NCBI GenBank assembly: GCA_029548715.1
Contig: JAKPMW010000402.1
Coordinates: 1 to 5,577 of the forward strand
Direction of reading: 5' to 3'
Length of the DNA: 5,577 bases
DNA from: Spirochaetota bacterium
GTDB taxonomy: Bacteria; Spirochaetota; JAGLSM01; JAKPMW01
The notes beneath the pieces are model-generated. The model saw only the letters and a list, made by a program, of their open reading frames with translations. It was not told the origin of the DNA and searched no databases. Within the stretch, counting starts at the first letter, position 1. The number at the start of each line of letters is the position of its first letter. The position numbers and the translations under genes were made by a program. Shown piece after piece: positions 1 to 5,577 of this stretch.

Positions 1-1055
1 CAGTTGCGCACCATGATGGCAGAGGGATCGCCGCTGGTATGACGTGTGGGTACCACGATCCGCATGATGCCGACATTGCTGCGTGCCGGATCAAGGTAGA
101 GCAGGTAGTTTCCGTTGGGGTAGGTGCCTACCTCGCGTACGCCGTCGGGCAGGGCCAGTCCGTGGGAGATATTGTTCATGATCGAGAGGACCCTCAGTTT
201 TCCGGTTGTCCCGAAGACGAGAAAGCGGTTATCGTGGCTCGGCTCGATCAGCGATATCTCGACATCATCGGCGGCATGGACCATCTCGGCACTCTGCAGA
301 TAGCGGTCGGTGAGGACCAGTGATCCACGGTATCCGATGGCTATCCGGTGATCGCGCAGGATGCGCATGCTGAGTGGGCGACCGGAGAGGGAGACCGCTG
401 TCAGGGGAAAGTAGCGCACCGTTTCAAGGGTGTCACTCACGAGCCAGCGGACGCTGTTTTTGGCCGGGTCGTAGAGGTACAGGTAGCGGTCGTCCCGGCT
501 CATGTCGGCCACCATCGGTTCGATCCGGGAGAGAAGATACTGCTTCCGCAGGACCGAGTAGATGGCTGGCCAGGTATGGCTGGAGGACGAGTTCCCGATG
601 AAGAGATACTTGCCCTGGGCCGAAAAGCGCACCTGACGCGGGGGAAAGGCCGTCTTGATTCGCTCACTGATCCGCATCCGGGTACGGTCAATCAGGATGA
701 CCTCATGCCGTTCGGGGAAGGCTGCCGCAACCATTCCCATCGGGGAGACTGCGACCGACTGCGGGCGGGAGTCATCGTGTCCGACCAGGAGGCTGAAGTC
801 AAGCACATGCCTGATCCGCTGGTCCCGCAAGTCGACAAAGGCCAGACCGCCATTTGTCAGTGAGATCACGGCCTGACGCCCGTCCGGGGTAAAGGTGGCA
901 CCCTTGGCGCCGGCCAGATTCCAGTCCGTCTTTTTTTCAAGGTACCAGCCATCCATTTCGCTGGCCCAGCGGCCTGATGTGGAGGGGTCTGTGCGTGAGG
1001 CCAGCAGGCTGCAGGTGGCCACACTCAGCAGTATTGTTGCAATGAATATTTTCAT
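1..1055 (-). CDS. Exported beta-propeller (WD40/YVTN-like) protein, 5' part only
   Basis: An open frame of 351 codons with no stop runs off the left edge, so the C-terminus is missing. The start ATG (1055-1053) follows a good ribosome-binding site, GGAGGA (1065-1060), four bases upstream. Residues 1-19 (MKIFIATILLSVATCSLLA) form a signal peptide: one Lys and then a hydrophobic run. It could be cut after Ala19, or Cys15 could be lipidated; V-A-T-C is a poor classical lipobox but fits the relaxed spirochaetal type. The rest shows about seven repeats of the propeller-blade pattern, a 'F-x-P/A-x-G/D-R/K-Y' turn followed by a beta strand. They lie near residues 52-75 (FTPDGRQAV), 98-122 (VAVSPMGMV), 139-168 (VRFSAQGKYLFIGN), 181-206 (MSRDDRYLYLYD), 230-249, 266-291 (IEPSHDNRFLVFG) and 307-333 (GTYPNGNYLLYLD). 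No catalytic motif is visible. The fold and export are well supported, but the function is unknown. It probably acts outside the cytoplasm as a binding or scaffold protein. It is transcribed away from polA. Confidence 0.85.
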   Translation of the reverse strand, partial: MKIFIATILLSVATCSLLASRTDPSTSGRWASEMDGWYLEKKTDWNLAGAKGATFTPDGRQAVISLTNGGLAFVDLRDQRIRHVLDFSLLVGHDDSRPQSVAVSPMGMVAAAFPERHEVILIDRTRMRISERIKTAFPPRQVRFSAQGKYLFIGNSSSSHTWPAIYSVLRKQYLLSRIEPMVADMSRDDRYLYLYDPAKNSVRWLVSDTLETVRYFPLTAVSLSGRPLSMRILRDHRIAIGYRGSLVLTDRYLQSAEMVHAADDVEISLIEPSHDNRFLVFGTTGKLRVLSIMNNISHGLALPDGVREVGTYPNGNYLLYLDPARSNVGIMRIVVPTRHTSGDPSAIMVRN

Positions 1056-1222
1056 TCTGTCCTCCGCACGTATGCTTTCATATGGTAGAGGGTCGGCAGA
1101 ATAGACCGTTTGCATGAGGACTTCGCCATCCGGGCTGGAGTCTTGCCGGCGGAGTCCCGGGGCTATAGCATTAGGTATGCTGCATTTTCGGTCCGCAGCC
1201 GCTATGTAAGGGAGCCCCATGC
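1056..1222. promoter_or_regulatory. Divergent intergenic region, propeller gene / polA
   Basis: These 167 bases separate two divergent start codons, so promoters for both genes should lie here. No consensus pair stands out. The best plus-strand candidate is TTGCCG (1143-1148) with TATAGC (1164-1169), but the spacer is only 15 bases. The -10-like element sits in an 8-base palindrome, GCTATAGC (1162-1169), that could also be read on the minus strand. A direct repeat GGAGTC occurs at 1137-1142 and 1151-1156, and CCGGG (1130-1134) can pair with CCCGG (1156-1160) as a weak hairpin. The role as a promoter region is inferred from gene orientation; the individual boxes are tentative. Confidence 0.45.
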
Positions 1223-4036
1223 ATGTCCAGACTGTACCTTGTCGACGGTTTTGCCCTTGTTTTTCGTGCCTACTACGCCATGGCTTCTCGTCCCCTTGTC
1301 AATTCGCGCGGGGAGAACACCCAGGCTGTGCACAATTTTTTCCGGATGCTCTTTCGTGCCATTCGTTCGGAGCAGCCTGAACAACTTGTGGTTGTCTTCG
1401 ACTCCCGGGGGAAAAATTTCAGGCACGAGATGTACCCCGAGTACAAGGCAAACAGGCTCAAGGCGCCCGAGGACCTTTTGGCCCAGCTTCCCTGGATTGC
1501 CGAGCTGACAGCCCTTTTCGGAATCCCCCATGTCAGCGAGGAGGGGCTTGAGGCTGACGATTTGATAGCTGCTTTTGTGATGCATGCCCGAAAGACCGGC
1601 GAGGAGGTCAGGATCCTCTCGGGAGACAAGGACCTGATGCAGCTGGTGGATGAGCGGGTGCACATGCTTGTGCCTTCACGCGATCCCTCAGCCCTCTTTG
1701 ACGAGTTCGGGCCCGCCGAGGTACGGGACAAATTCGGTGTTCCTCCCGGCGCCATTGCCGATTACCTCTCCATCGTGGGCGACAGTTCGGACAACGTTCC
1801 CGGAGTGCGGGGCCTGGGCGAAAAGGGAGCCAGGGCACTCCTCGAAAAATGGGAGAGCCTTGAGGGGATCTACCAAAACCTTGAACAGGTAACTCCCGAG
1901 AGTGCACGGCGCAAGCTTGAAGAAGGGCGTGAAAGTGCCCTGCTTTCGTACCGTCTTGTCCGCCTCGACAGAAAACGGCCTCTGCCCCTTGCTCCCGGGG
2001 CCTGTCGCCTGGGAGCGGTCAATGCCCAGGCTGCCCTCCCCAGGCTTGAAGAGCTTGAGCTCAGGCAGCTGATTGCCGAACTGGGGCGGCATGGGTGGCT
2101 GTCTGCATCACGGACAGAGCCAGACCCTGCTCCCCCGAAACGGGCCGCGCCCGGGCCCGAACAGTCGCATGGCGAGCTGTTTGCCTTTTCCGAGGAAGCT
2201 CCGCCCGAGGAGATTCAACAGGCCGAAGAGGGGCTCCTGACTTCCGAGGCAGCCGGATGCCGATGGGAGTGCGTTACTTCCATGGAGGCACTGCAGGCGA
2301 TGATCGGGGAGCTTGCGAAAGCGCCGCTTGTGGCCCTGGACAGTGAGACCACGTCGCTCTCGCTGCATGATGCCCGCCTCCTCGGTCTCTCCTTTGCCAT
2401 TCGCGAGGGGCATGGCTGGTATGTTCCTGTCGGACACGGTCAGGATCAGCTTGCCGAAGATCTCGTTTTGGCGGAACTCAAGCCGCTGCTTGAAGATTCG
2501 ACAGTCCCGAAGACGGGACAAAACATAAAGTACGAATATGCAATTCTGGGATTGCGTGGAATCAGCCTGGCCGGCGTGGTCTGCGACACCATGCTGGCGG
2601 CCTATCTGGTTGACCCCGGTTCGCGGGTCAATATGGATGACCTCGCGGCCCGCTATCTTTCGCGGCGTACAATCCGCTATGATGAGGTTGTTCCCAAAAA
2701 AAACGGCACACTCCTGGATGCGCCTCTTGAACAGGTGACGGCCTATGCCGCCGAGGATGCCGAGGTGACCCTCTCACTGGCCAATCGCCTCAGGCCGCTT
2801 CTTGCGAAGGGCGGGCTGGAGACAGTCAGCAGCACAATTGAACTTCCGCTGGCGCCGGTGCTGGCACAGATGGAACTGGCCGGGATCAGGGTTGATGCCG
2901 GGAGACTGTCGGACAGCAGTGCCAGGCTGGCAGCCCGCCTGGGTGAACTCGAGTCCGCGATCTTTGCCGCGGCAGGGACTGAGTTCAATCTCAATTCGCC
3001 CAAGCAGCTGGGGAGTGTGCTCTTCGAGAGGCTGGGACTGCCTCCCGTCAAAAAAACGAAGACCGGGTTTTCAACGGACGAGGAGGTGCTGCTTGAGCTT
3101 GCGCACCGGCACGAGGTCCCCCGGCTTCTGCTTGAGTTTCGCCGGGCCTACAAACTCAAGCACACCTACCTTGATGTCCTCCCCGGGCTGGTCCATCAGG
3201 CTACCGGGCGGATTCATACCAGCTACAATCAGGCCGTCACTGCTACCGGGCGCCTCTCGTCGAGTGATCCCAACCTGCAGAATATTCCGGTGCGCGAGGA
3301 CGCGGGTCGCGAGATCCGGAGGGCCTTTGTCCCGGCCGAGGGGTCTCTCTTTGTGGGGGCGGACTATTCGCAAATCGAATTACGCATTTTGGCAGCGATG
3401 TCCTCCGACCCGGCGCTTGTGGCGGCCTATCGCGCCGGCGATGATATTCACCGCCGGACCGCAGCCAGGATCTTCGGAATTGATGAGACAGCGGTTGACC
3501 GCGAACGGAGGGGGATCGCCAAGGCCATCAATTTTGGGGTGATTTACGGGCAGACAGCCTACGGACTCTCCCGCGACCTCGGAATTTCCCGCAGCGACGC
3601 AGACCTCTTTATCCGCACCTGGTTTGAGGTCTATCCCGGGGTGCGCGAGTTCTCCGCTGCGGTTGTTGCCAGGGCCAGCGAGGAGGGGCAGGTCCGGACA
3701 TGGTTTGGCCGGGTGCGAAGGATTCCTGAGCTTGCAAGCAGAAACAGGAACGTGCACCAGATGGGCGAGCGGCTTGCCTTCAATACGCTCATTCAGGGAA
3801 CAGCCGCCGATCTGATGAAGCTGGCCATGATCGGGGTGCATCTGCGGCTCGCACGCGAGTGTCCTTCGGCGCGACTGCTGTTGCAGGTTCATGACGAGCT
3901 CCTGGTCGAGGCGCCGCAGGAGGATGCACCTCTTGTGAAAATGATCCTCGAAGAAGAAATGATCCGCCCCTGGCCCTTCGAGGTTCCCCTCGAGACCGGG
4001 TCGGGGATCGGATCGAGCTGGGATGATGTCCACTGA
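1223..4036 (+). CDS. polA: DNA polymerase I (5' nuclease, 3'-5' exonuclease, polymerase)
   Basis: This is a full-length family A polymerase of 937 aa (E. coli 928). It fills gaps in excision repair and removes Okazaki primers in the cytoplasm. The 5' nuclease (about 1-290) keeps its metal-binding acids: Asp8 (YLVDG), Asp60 (VVFDS), Glu110-Asp112-Asp113 (EADD), Asp135/Asp137 (SGDKD) and Asp187/Asp190 (GDSSDN), followed by the helix-hairpin-helix GVRGLGEKGA. A Pro/acidic linker (about 298-345) leads to the 3'-5' exonuclease (about 350-540): Exo I Asp373/Glu375 (ALDSETT), Exo II GQNIKYE with Glu438 where E. coli has Asp424, and Exo III Tyr508/Asp512 (YAAED). The polymerase (about 560-937) has motif A Asp714 (GADYSQIELRI), motif B Lys767/Phe771/Tyr775 (AKAINFGVIYG) and motif C Asp891-Glu892 (QVHDELL). 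Numbering is E. coli plus 9 in this domain. The ending GSSWDDVH is family-like. The start follows AAGGGAG (1208-1214) by eight bases. The ATG at 1219 is out of frame. coaE starts 25 bases downstream. Confidence 0.98.
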   Translation: MSRLYLVDGFALVFRAYYAMASRPLVNSRGENTQAVHNFFRMLFRAIRSEQPEQLVVVFDSRGKNFRHEMYPEYKANRLKAPEDLLAQLPWIAELTALFGIPHVSEEGLEADDLIAAFVMHARKTGEEVRILSGDKDLMQLVDERVHMLVPSRDPSALFDEFGPAEVRDKFGVPPGAIADYLSIVGDSSDNVPGVRGLGEKGARALLEKWESLEGIYQNLEQVTPESARRKLEEGRESALLSYRLVRLDRKRPLPLAPGACRLGAVNAQAALPRLEELELRQLIAELGRHGWLSASRTEPDPAPPKRAAPGPEQSHGELFAFSEEAPPEEIQQAEEGLLTSEAAGCRWECVTSMEALQAMIGELAKAPLVALDSETTSLSLHDARLLGLSFAIREGHGWYVPVGHGQDQLAEDLVLAELKPLLEDSTVPKTGQNIKYEYAILGLRGISLAGVVCDTMLAAYLVDPGSRVNMDDLAARYLSRRTIRYDEVVPKKNGTLLDAPLEQVTAYAAEDAEVTLSLANRLRPLLAKGGLETVSSTIELPLAPVLAQMELAGIRVDAGRLSDSSARLAARLGELESAIFAAAGTEFNLNSPKQLGSVLFERLGLPPVKKTKTGFSTDEEVLLELAHRHEVPRLLLEFRRAYKLKHTYLDVLPGLVHQATGRIHTSYNQAVTATGRLSSSDPNLQNIPVREDAGREIRRAFVPAEGSLFVGADYSQIELRILAAMSSDPALVAAYRAGDDIHRRTAARIFGIDETAVDRERRGIAKAINFGVIYGQTAYGLSRDLGISRSDADLFIRTWFEVYPGVREFSAAVVARASEEGQVRTWFGRVRRIPELASRNRNVHQMGERLAFNTLIQGTAADLMKLAMIGVHLRLARECPSARLLLQVHDELLVEAPQEDAPLVKMILEEEMIRPWPFEVPLETGSGIGSSWDDVH
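2696..2703 (+). repeat. A8 homopolymer in polA, containing A_AAA_AAC
   Basis: Eight adenines fall in polA codons 492-494 (AAA AAA AAC, Lys-Lys-Asn), in the exonuclease domain before Exo III. Read in the polA frame they contain the slippery heptamer A_AAA_AAC. A -1 shift here would add CGG CAC ACT CCT GGA TGC GCC TCT and then stop at TGA. The tract and frame are seen directly. Any slippage is speculative, and two adjacent Lys codons explain the run simply. Confidence 0.4.
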
Positions 4037-4042
4037 GGCGCT

Positions 4043-4050
4043 GGGGGGGG
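4043..4050 (+). repeat. G8 homopolymer between polA and coaE
   Basis: Eight consecutive guanines lie between the polA stop (4034-4036) and the GGAG ribosome-binding site (4052-4055) of coaE. If coaE starts at 4062, changes in tract length would alter only the leader. If it starts at 4023 or 4026, they would shift the reading frame. Poly-G tracts of this size are known to vary in length in some bacteria, including treponemes; whether this one does cannot be seen here. Confidence 0.5.
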
Positions 4051-4051
4051 C

Positions 4052-4055
4052 GGAG
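4052..4055 (+). promoter_or_regulatory. Ribosome-binding site that decides the coaE start
   Basis: GGAG lies six bases before ATG 4062, a usable spacing. It abuts ATG 4056 directly, which is too close. The earlier in-frame ATGs at 4023 and 4026, overlapping the end of polA, have no comparable site. The start at 4062 also gives a protein whose P-loop begins near residue 10, as in typical CoaE. Confidence 0.6.
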
Positions 4056-4061
4056 ATGAGC

Positions 4062-4727
4062 ATGCTGCGTCCGGTCCTGGGCCTGACAGGGCGGATGGCC
4101 AGCGGCAAGGATCTGGCTGCCGGGATCCTGCGAGACGAGTTTGGTCTGGCGGTGATTGATATGGACCGCCTGGGCCATGCAGCCCTTGCGGCCCTCGCCC
4201 CCGAAATCGAGACGATGTTCGGTCCGGGATTCCGCCAGACTCCTTCCGGTGCGATTGACAGGGCTGCCCTGGGCCGGATCGTGTTTTCTGATCCGGCGGC
4301 CCTTCGCCGGCTTGAGGCCCTGCTGCACCCGTGGATGGTCTCTGAGACAGCCCGGATCCTTGCGCAGGATCAGGGGACAGGCTGCGTGATCAATGCCGCC
4401 ATCCTTCACCGGATGGGCCTTGAACGGTTTTGTACCCACATCGTGTTTGTGGATGCCCCGGAAGAAGAACTCATCCGGCGCATCATGGCCCGTAACAGTC
4501 TTGCCAGGGATGCCGCCCTCTTGCGGCTTGCCCGTCAGGAAGATGTAAACCGTTACCGGGAATCTGCCGACACAGTCTTGGAGAACAGTGGCTCGCCGGA
4601 AGAATTCGCCGCCCGGGTTCGCGCGTTCGCCCAAAACTGTTTCGGGAGTACGAATCATGGAGATGCAGCAATTGCAGTCCGGTGCACGGACAGAACGCAA
4701 AAAGGACCTCTATATCCTCAGTCTTGA
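4062..4727 (+). CDS. coaE: Dephospho-CoA kinase, divergent P-loop
   Basis: CoaE performs the last step of coenzyme A synthesis: ATP-dependent phosphorylation of the ribose 3'-OH of dephospho-CoA, in the cytoplasm. From ATG 4062 the protein is 221 aa (E. coli about 206). It opens with LGLTGRMASGKD, which aligns with the family ALTGGIGSGKS but has Asp17 after the P-loop Lys16 instead of Ser/Thr. Next come VIDMD (31-35, catalytic-region Asp33), IDRAALGRIVF (65-75), LLHP (87-90), a VFVDAP-EEELIRRIMARN lid-like segment (about 130-147) and ADTVLENSG, matching E. coli ADDVIDNNG. The usual P-L-L-x-E segment is replaced by NAAILHRMG. The family core ends near Phe194. Residues 195-221 overlap the next gene out of frame and look like an added tail. 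Alternative starts are 4023, 4026 and 4056. The family call is firm, while full activity with Asp17 is inferred. Spirochaetal CoaE proteins are, as I recall, similarly divergent. Confidence 0.87.
   Translation: MLRPVLGLTGRMASGKDLAAGILRDEFGLAVIDMDRLGHAALAALAPEIETMFGPGFRQTPSGAIDRAALGRIVFSDPAALRRLEALLHPWMVSETARILAQDQGTGCVINAAILHRMGLERFCTHIVFVDAPEEELIRRIMARNSLARDAALLRLARQEDVNRYRESADTVLENSGSPEEFAARVRAFAQNCFGSTNHGDAAIAVRCTDRTQKGPLYPQS
4644..4648 (+). promoter_or_regulatory. Ribosome-binding site of the SPOR gene, inside coaE
   Basis: GGGAG lies eight bases before ATG 4657 and sits within the coaE coding sequence (Gly195-Ser196). It supports 4657 over the upstream GTG at 4588, which would lengthen the overlap with coaE to 140 bases. 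Its position allows translational coupling to coaE. Confidence 0.6.
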
Positions 4728-5481
4728 CGGGGGGCGGGTGTTTTGGGTTGTTTCGATAGCGCTCCTGGTCCTTGTCTTTCTCTTCCTTCTCGGGTACTGG
4801 ATCGGGCATGATACCGTTCCGGCCAGACAGGGAACCACTCTTGACCAGCCTCTGGCCGAGAATGGTGTCCCCCGGGACATCGCTTCGCGGGGGGATCTGG
4901 CCCCAAGGGACATGGCATCACTCAAGCGGGATCTTGAGCGGATTGGGCAGGCACAGCCGGCTACTGGCGATGATCGCGCGACAGCCCTGACAGAGCCAGC
5001 GAGCGGAGACAGGAAGGACGAGGGCAGCGAGTCGCTTCGGACTGCCTCCCGGGCGGGACGTGAGAGCGAGAAGCCCCGGATTGATGAGACCGCATTGACG
5101 AGCAAATCGGAAAAACGGGAATTCGAGACCTTGCGCACAAAGCCCAAAAAACAGGCAACACAGCAGGCGCGCGAGACAGTGTCCGGCAGTGCCAAAAAAA
5201 GTTCCGCGCAGGTCAAGGGTGCTGCCCCCCGGGAGACGGGCGCAGCGGGAAAGTATCTGGTCCAGGTTGCTTCCTTTTCGAGCCGGTCCGGTGCTGAATC
5301 CCTTGTCAGGCGTCTGCAGGACAAGCACTATCAGGCAAGCATTGTCACGAGCACTGTGCAGGGGAAGGAATACTTCCGCGTCAGGGTCGGCGGGTATGAG
5401 AGTTATGATGCTGCATCCCGGGTGGTTGCCAATCTCAAGGGCAGTGGAGATGGCAGCGGGAGCTATATCGTCCAGCGCTGA
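4657..5481 (+). CDS. Membrane-anchored SPOR-domain protein
   Basis: This is a 274-aa protein with the layout of FtsN/DedD-like envelope proteins. It has a short basic cytoplasmic N-terminus (1-27, with RTERKK), one transmembrane helix (about 28-50, from VFWVVSIALL to LLGYWIG) and a long hydrophilic Lys/Arg/Glu/Ser/Ala-rich, low-complexity linker (about 51-198). A C-terminal SPOR domain (199-274) begins KYLVQVASFSSRSGAESLVR, continues with a YFRVRVGGYESYDAA half-repeat and ends SYIVQR. SPOR domains bind peptidoglycan glycan strands stripped of stem peptides, often at division sites. A role at the septum or cell wall is therefore likely, but the partner is unknown. No enzymatic domain is seen. 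The orientation is inferred to be N-in/C-out. The start at ATG 4657 has GGGAG eight bases upstream; ATG 4663 and GTG 4588 are less likely. The gene overlaps coaE by 71 bases and ends just before a terminator, so it is the last gene of the unit. The SPOR call is strong; the name ftsN would be an over-call. Confidence 0.9.
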   Translation: MEMQQLQSGARTERKKDLYILSLDGGRVFWVVSIALLVLVFLFLLGYWIGHDTVPARQGTTLDQPLAENGVPRDIASRGDLAPRDMASLKRDLERIGQAQPATGDDRATALTEPASGDRKDEGSESLRTASRAGRESEKPRIDETALTSKSEKREFETLRTKPKKQATQQARETVSGSAKKSSAQVKGAAPRETGAAGKYLVQVASFSSRSGAESLVRRLQDKHYQASIVTSTVQGKEYFRVRVGGYESYDAASRVVANLKGSGDGSGSYIVQR

Positions 5482-5500
5482 CCCCTCTTGAGGCAGGAAT

Positions 5501-5547
5501 GCGCCGGTGTCCTCGTCCAGCGACGGGCCGACACCGGTGCTTTTTTT
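5501..5547 (+). terminator. Rho-independent terminator after the SPOR gene
   Basis: The arm GCGCCGGTGTC (5501-5511) pairs with GACACCGGTGC (5530-5540): eleven base pairs, ten Watson-Crick and one G-U. A T7 run (5541-5547) follows immediately. The 18-base loop can form an inner CGTC-CAGC-GACG hairpin, so the structure is compact. It lies 20 bases past the SPOR stop codon and should end the polA-coaE-SPOR transcript. There is no A-run on the other side, so it is one-directional. Confidence 0.93.
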
Positions 5548-5568
5548 GGCAGCGCGGGAGAGTCCTGC

Positions 5569-5577
5569 ATGCTCCAG
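5569..5577 (+). CDS. Possible start of a downstream gene (fragment)
   Basis: An ATG at 5569 follows GGGAG (5556-5560) by eight bases, the same spacing as the polA and SPOR starts. Only three codons (Met-Leu-Gln) fit before the window ends, so the product cannot be judged. This rests on the ribosome-binding site alone. Confidence 0.2.

Noticed and set aside
39..863. Plus-strand open frames opposite the propeller gene (39-323 and 348-863).
   Set aside because: They lie fully antisense to a 351-codon frame that has a signal peptide, a strong ribosome-binding site and propeller repeats. Their own translations show no recognisable domain.
1052..1081. Minus-strand mini-ORF (nine residues, MKAYVRRTE) whose TGA overlaps the propeller ATG, suggesting a coupled leader peptide.
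   Set aside because: It has no ribosome-binding site of its own, and its sequence includes the ribosome-binding site of the propeller gene. Chance is the simpler explanation.
2107..2280. The Pro/acidic low-complexity stretch in Pol I, considered as an insertion or broken domain.
   Set aside because: It sits at the usual linker between the 5' nuclease and the 3'-5' exonuclease domain, stays in frame, and total length is close to E. coli Pol I.
4023..4061. N-terminal extension of CoaE (starts at 4023 or 4026), overlapping the end of polA.
   Set aside because: There is no ribosome-binding site, the G8 tract would be coding, and the extra 13 residues precede the position where CoaE proteins normally begin.
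3380..4108. Long minus-strand open frames opposite polA and coaE (3380-4108, 3789-4700).
   Set aside because: They are antisense to clear catalytic motifs of Pol I and CoaE and show no domain-like sequence. Long antisense frames are expected in G+C-rich genes.
4588..4656. N-terminal extension of the SPOR protein from GTG 4588.
   Set aside because: It would overlap coaE by 140 bases, including its conserved C-terminal region. ATG 4657 has a better start codon and a better-spaced GGGAG.

Overview
The window is about 60% G+C by eye. It carries a compact plus-strand block of three genes, polA (DNA polymerase I), coaE (dephospho-CoA kinase) and a membrane-anchored SPOR-domain protein, closed by a strong intrinsic terminator. 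A divergent minus-strand gene for an exported beta-propeller protein runs off the left edge. All this is ordinary chromosomal housekeeping DNA. I found no mobile element, CRISPR array, tRNA or rRNA.

The best taxonomic guess is a free-living member of the Spirochaetota. This is inference from recalled families, not a search. The Pol I N-terminus (RPL-N--G-NT-AV--FF pattern) resembles spirochaetal Pol I as I remember it. The divergent CoaE, with an altered P-loop and an 'INAAILHRMG' segment in place of the usual P-L-L-E motif, points the same way. The propeller's signal peptide also fits the relaxed lipoprotein signals of spirochaetes. Deltaproteobacteria-like lineages are not excluded.

Layout. 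Bases 1-1055 (minus) hold the 5' 351 codons of the secreted propeller gene; its 3' end lies outside the window. Bases 1056-1222 are the intergenic region between the two divergent genes and should hold both promoters. Bases 1223-4036 hold a complete Pol I with all polymerase and 5'-nuclease motifs, and a 3'-5' exonuclease domain with one non-standard acidic residue. Bases 4062-4727 hold coaE, whose last 71 bases overlap the next gene. Bases 4657-5481 hold the SPOR protein. Bases 5501-5547 are the terminator, and the last 30 bases may hold the start of another gene.

The tight spacing (25 bases between polA and coaE, then an overlap) suggests one transcript serving DNA repair and replication, coenzyme A synthesis and cell-envelope or division functions. 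No direct biochemical link between the three is implied. The observations most worth checking are the Asp-to-Glu change in Exo II of Pol I, the Walker A Ser/Thr-to-Asp change in CoaE, the out-of-frame coaE/SPOR overlap, and the G8 tract just before the coaE ribosome-binding site. I see no convincing evidence of a wholly new system here.
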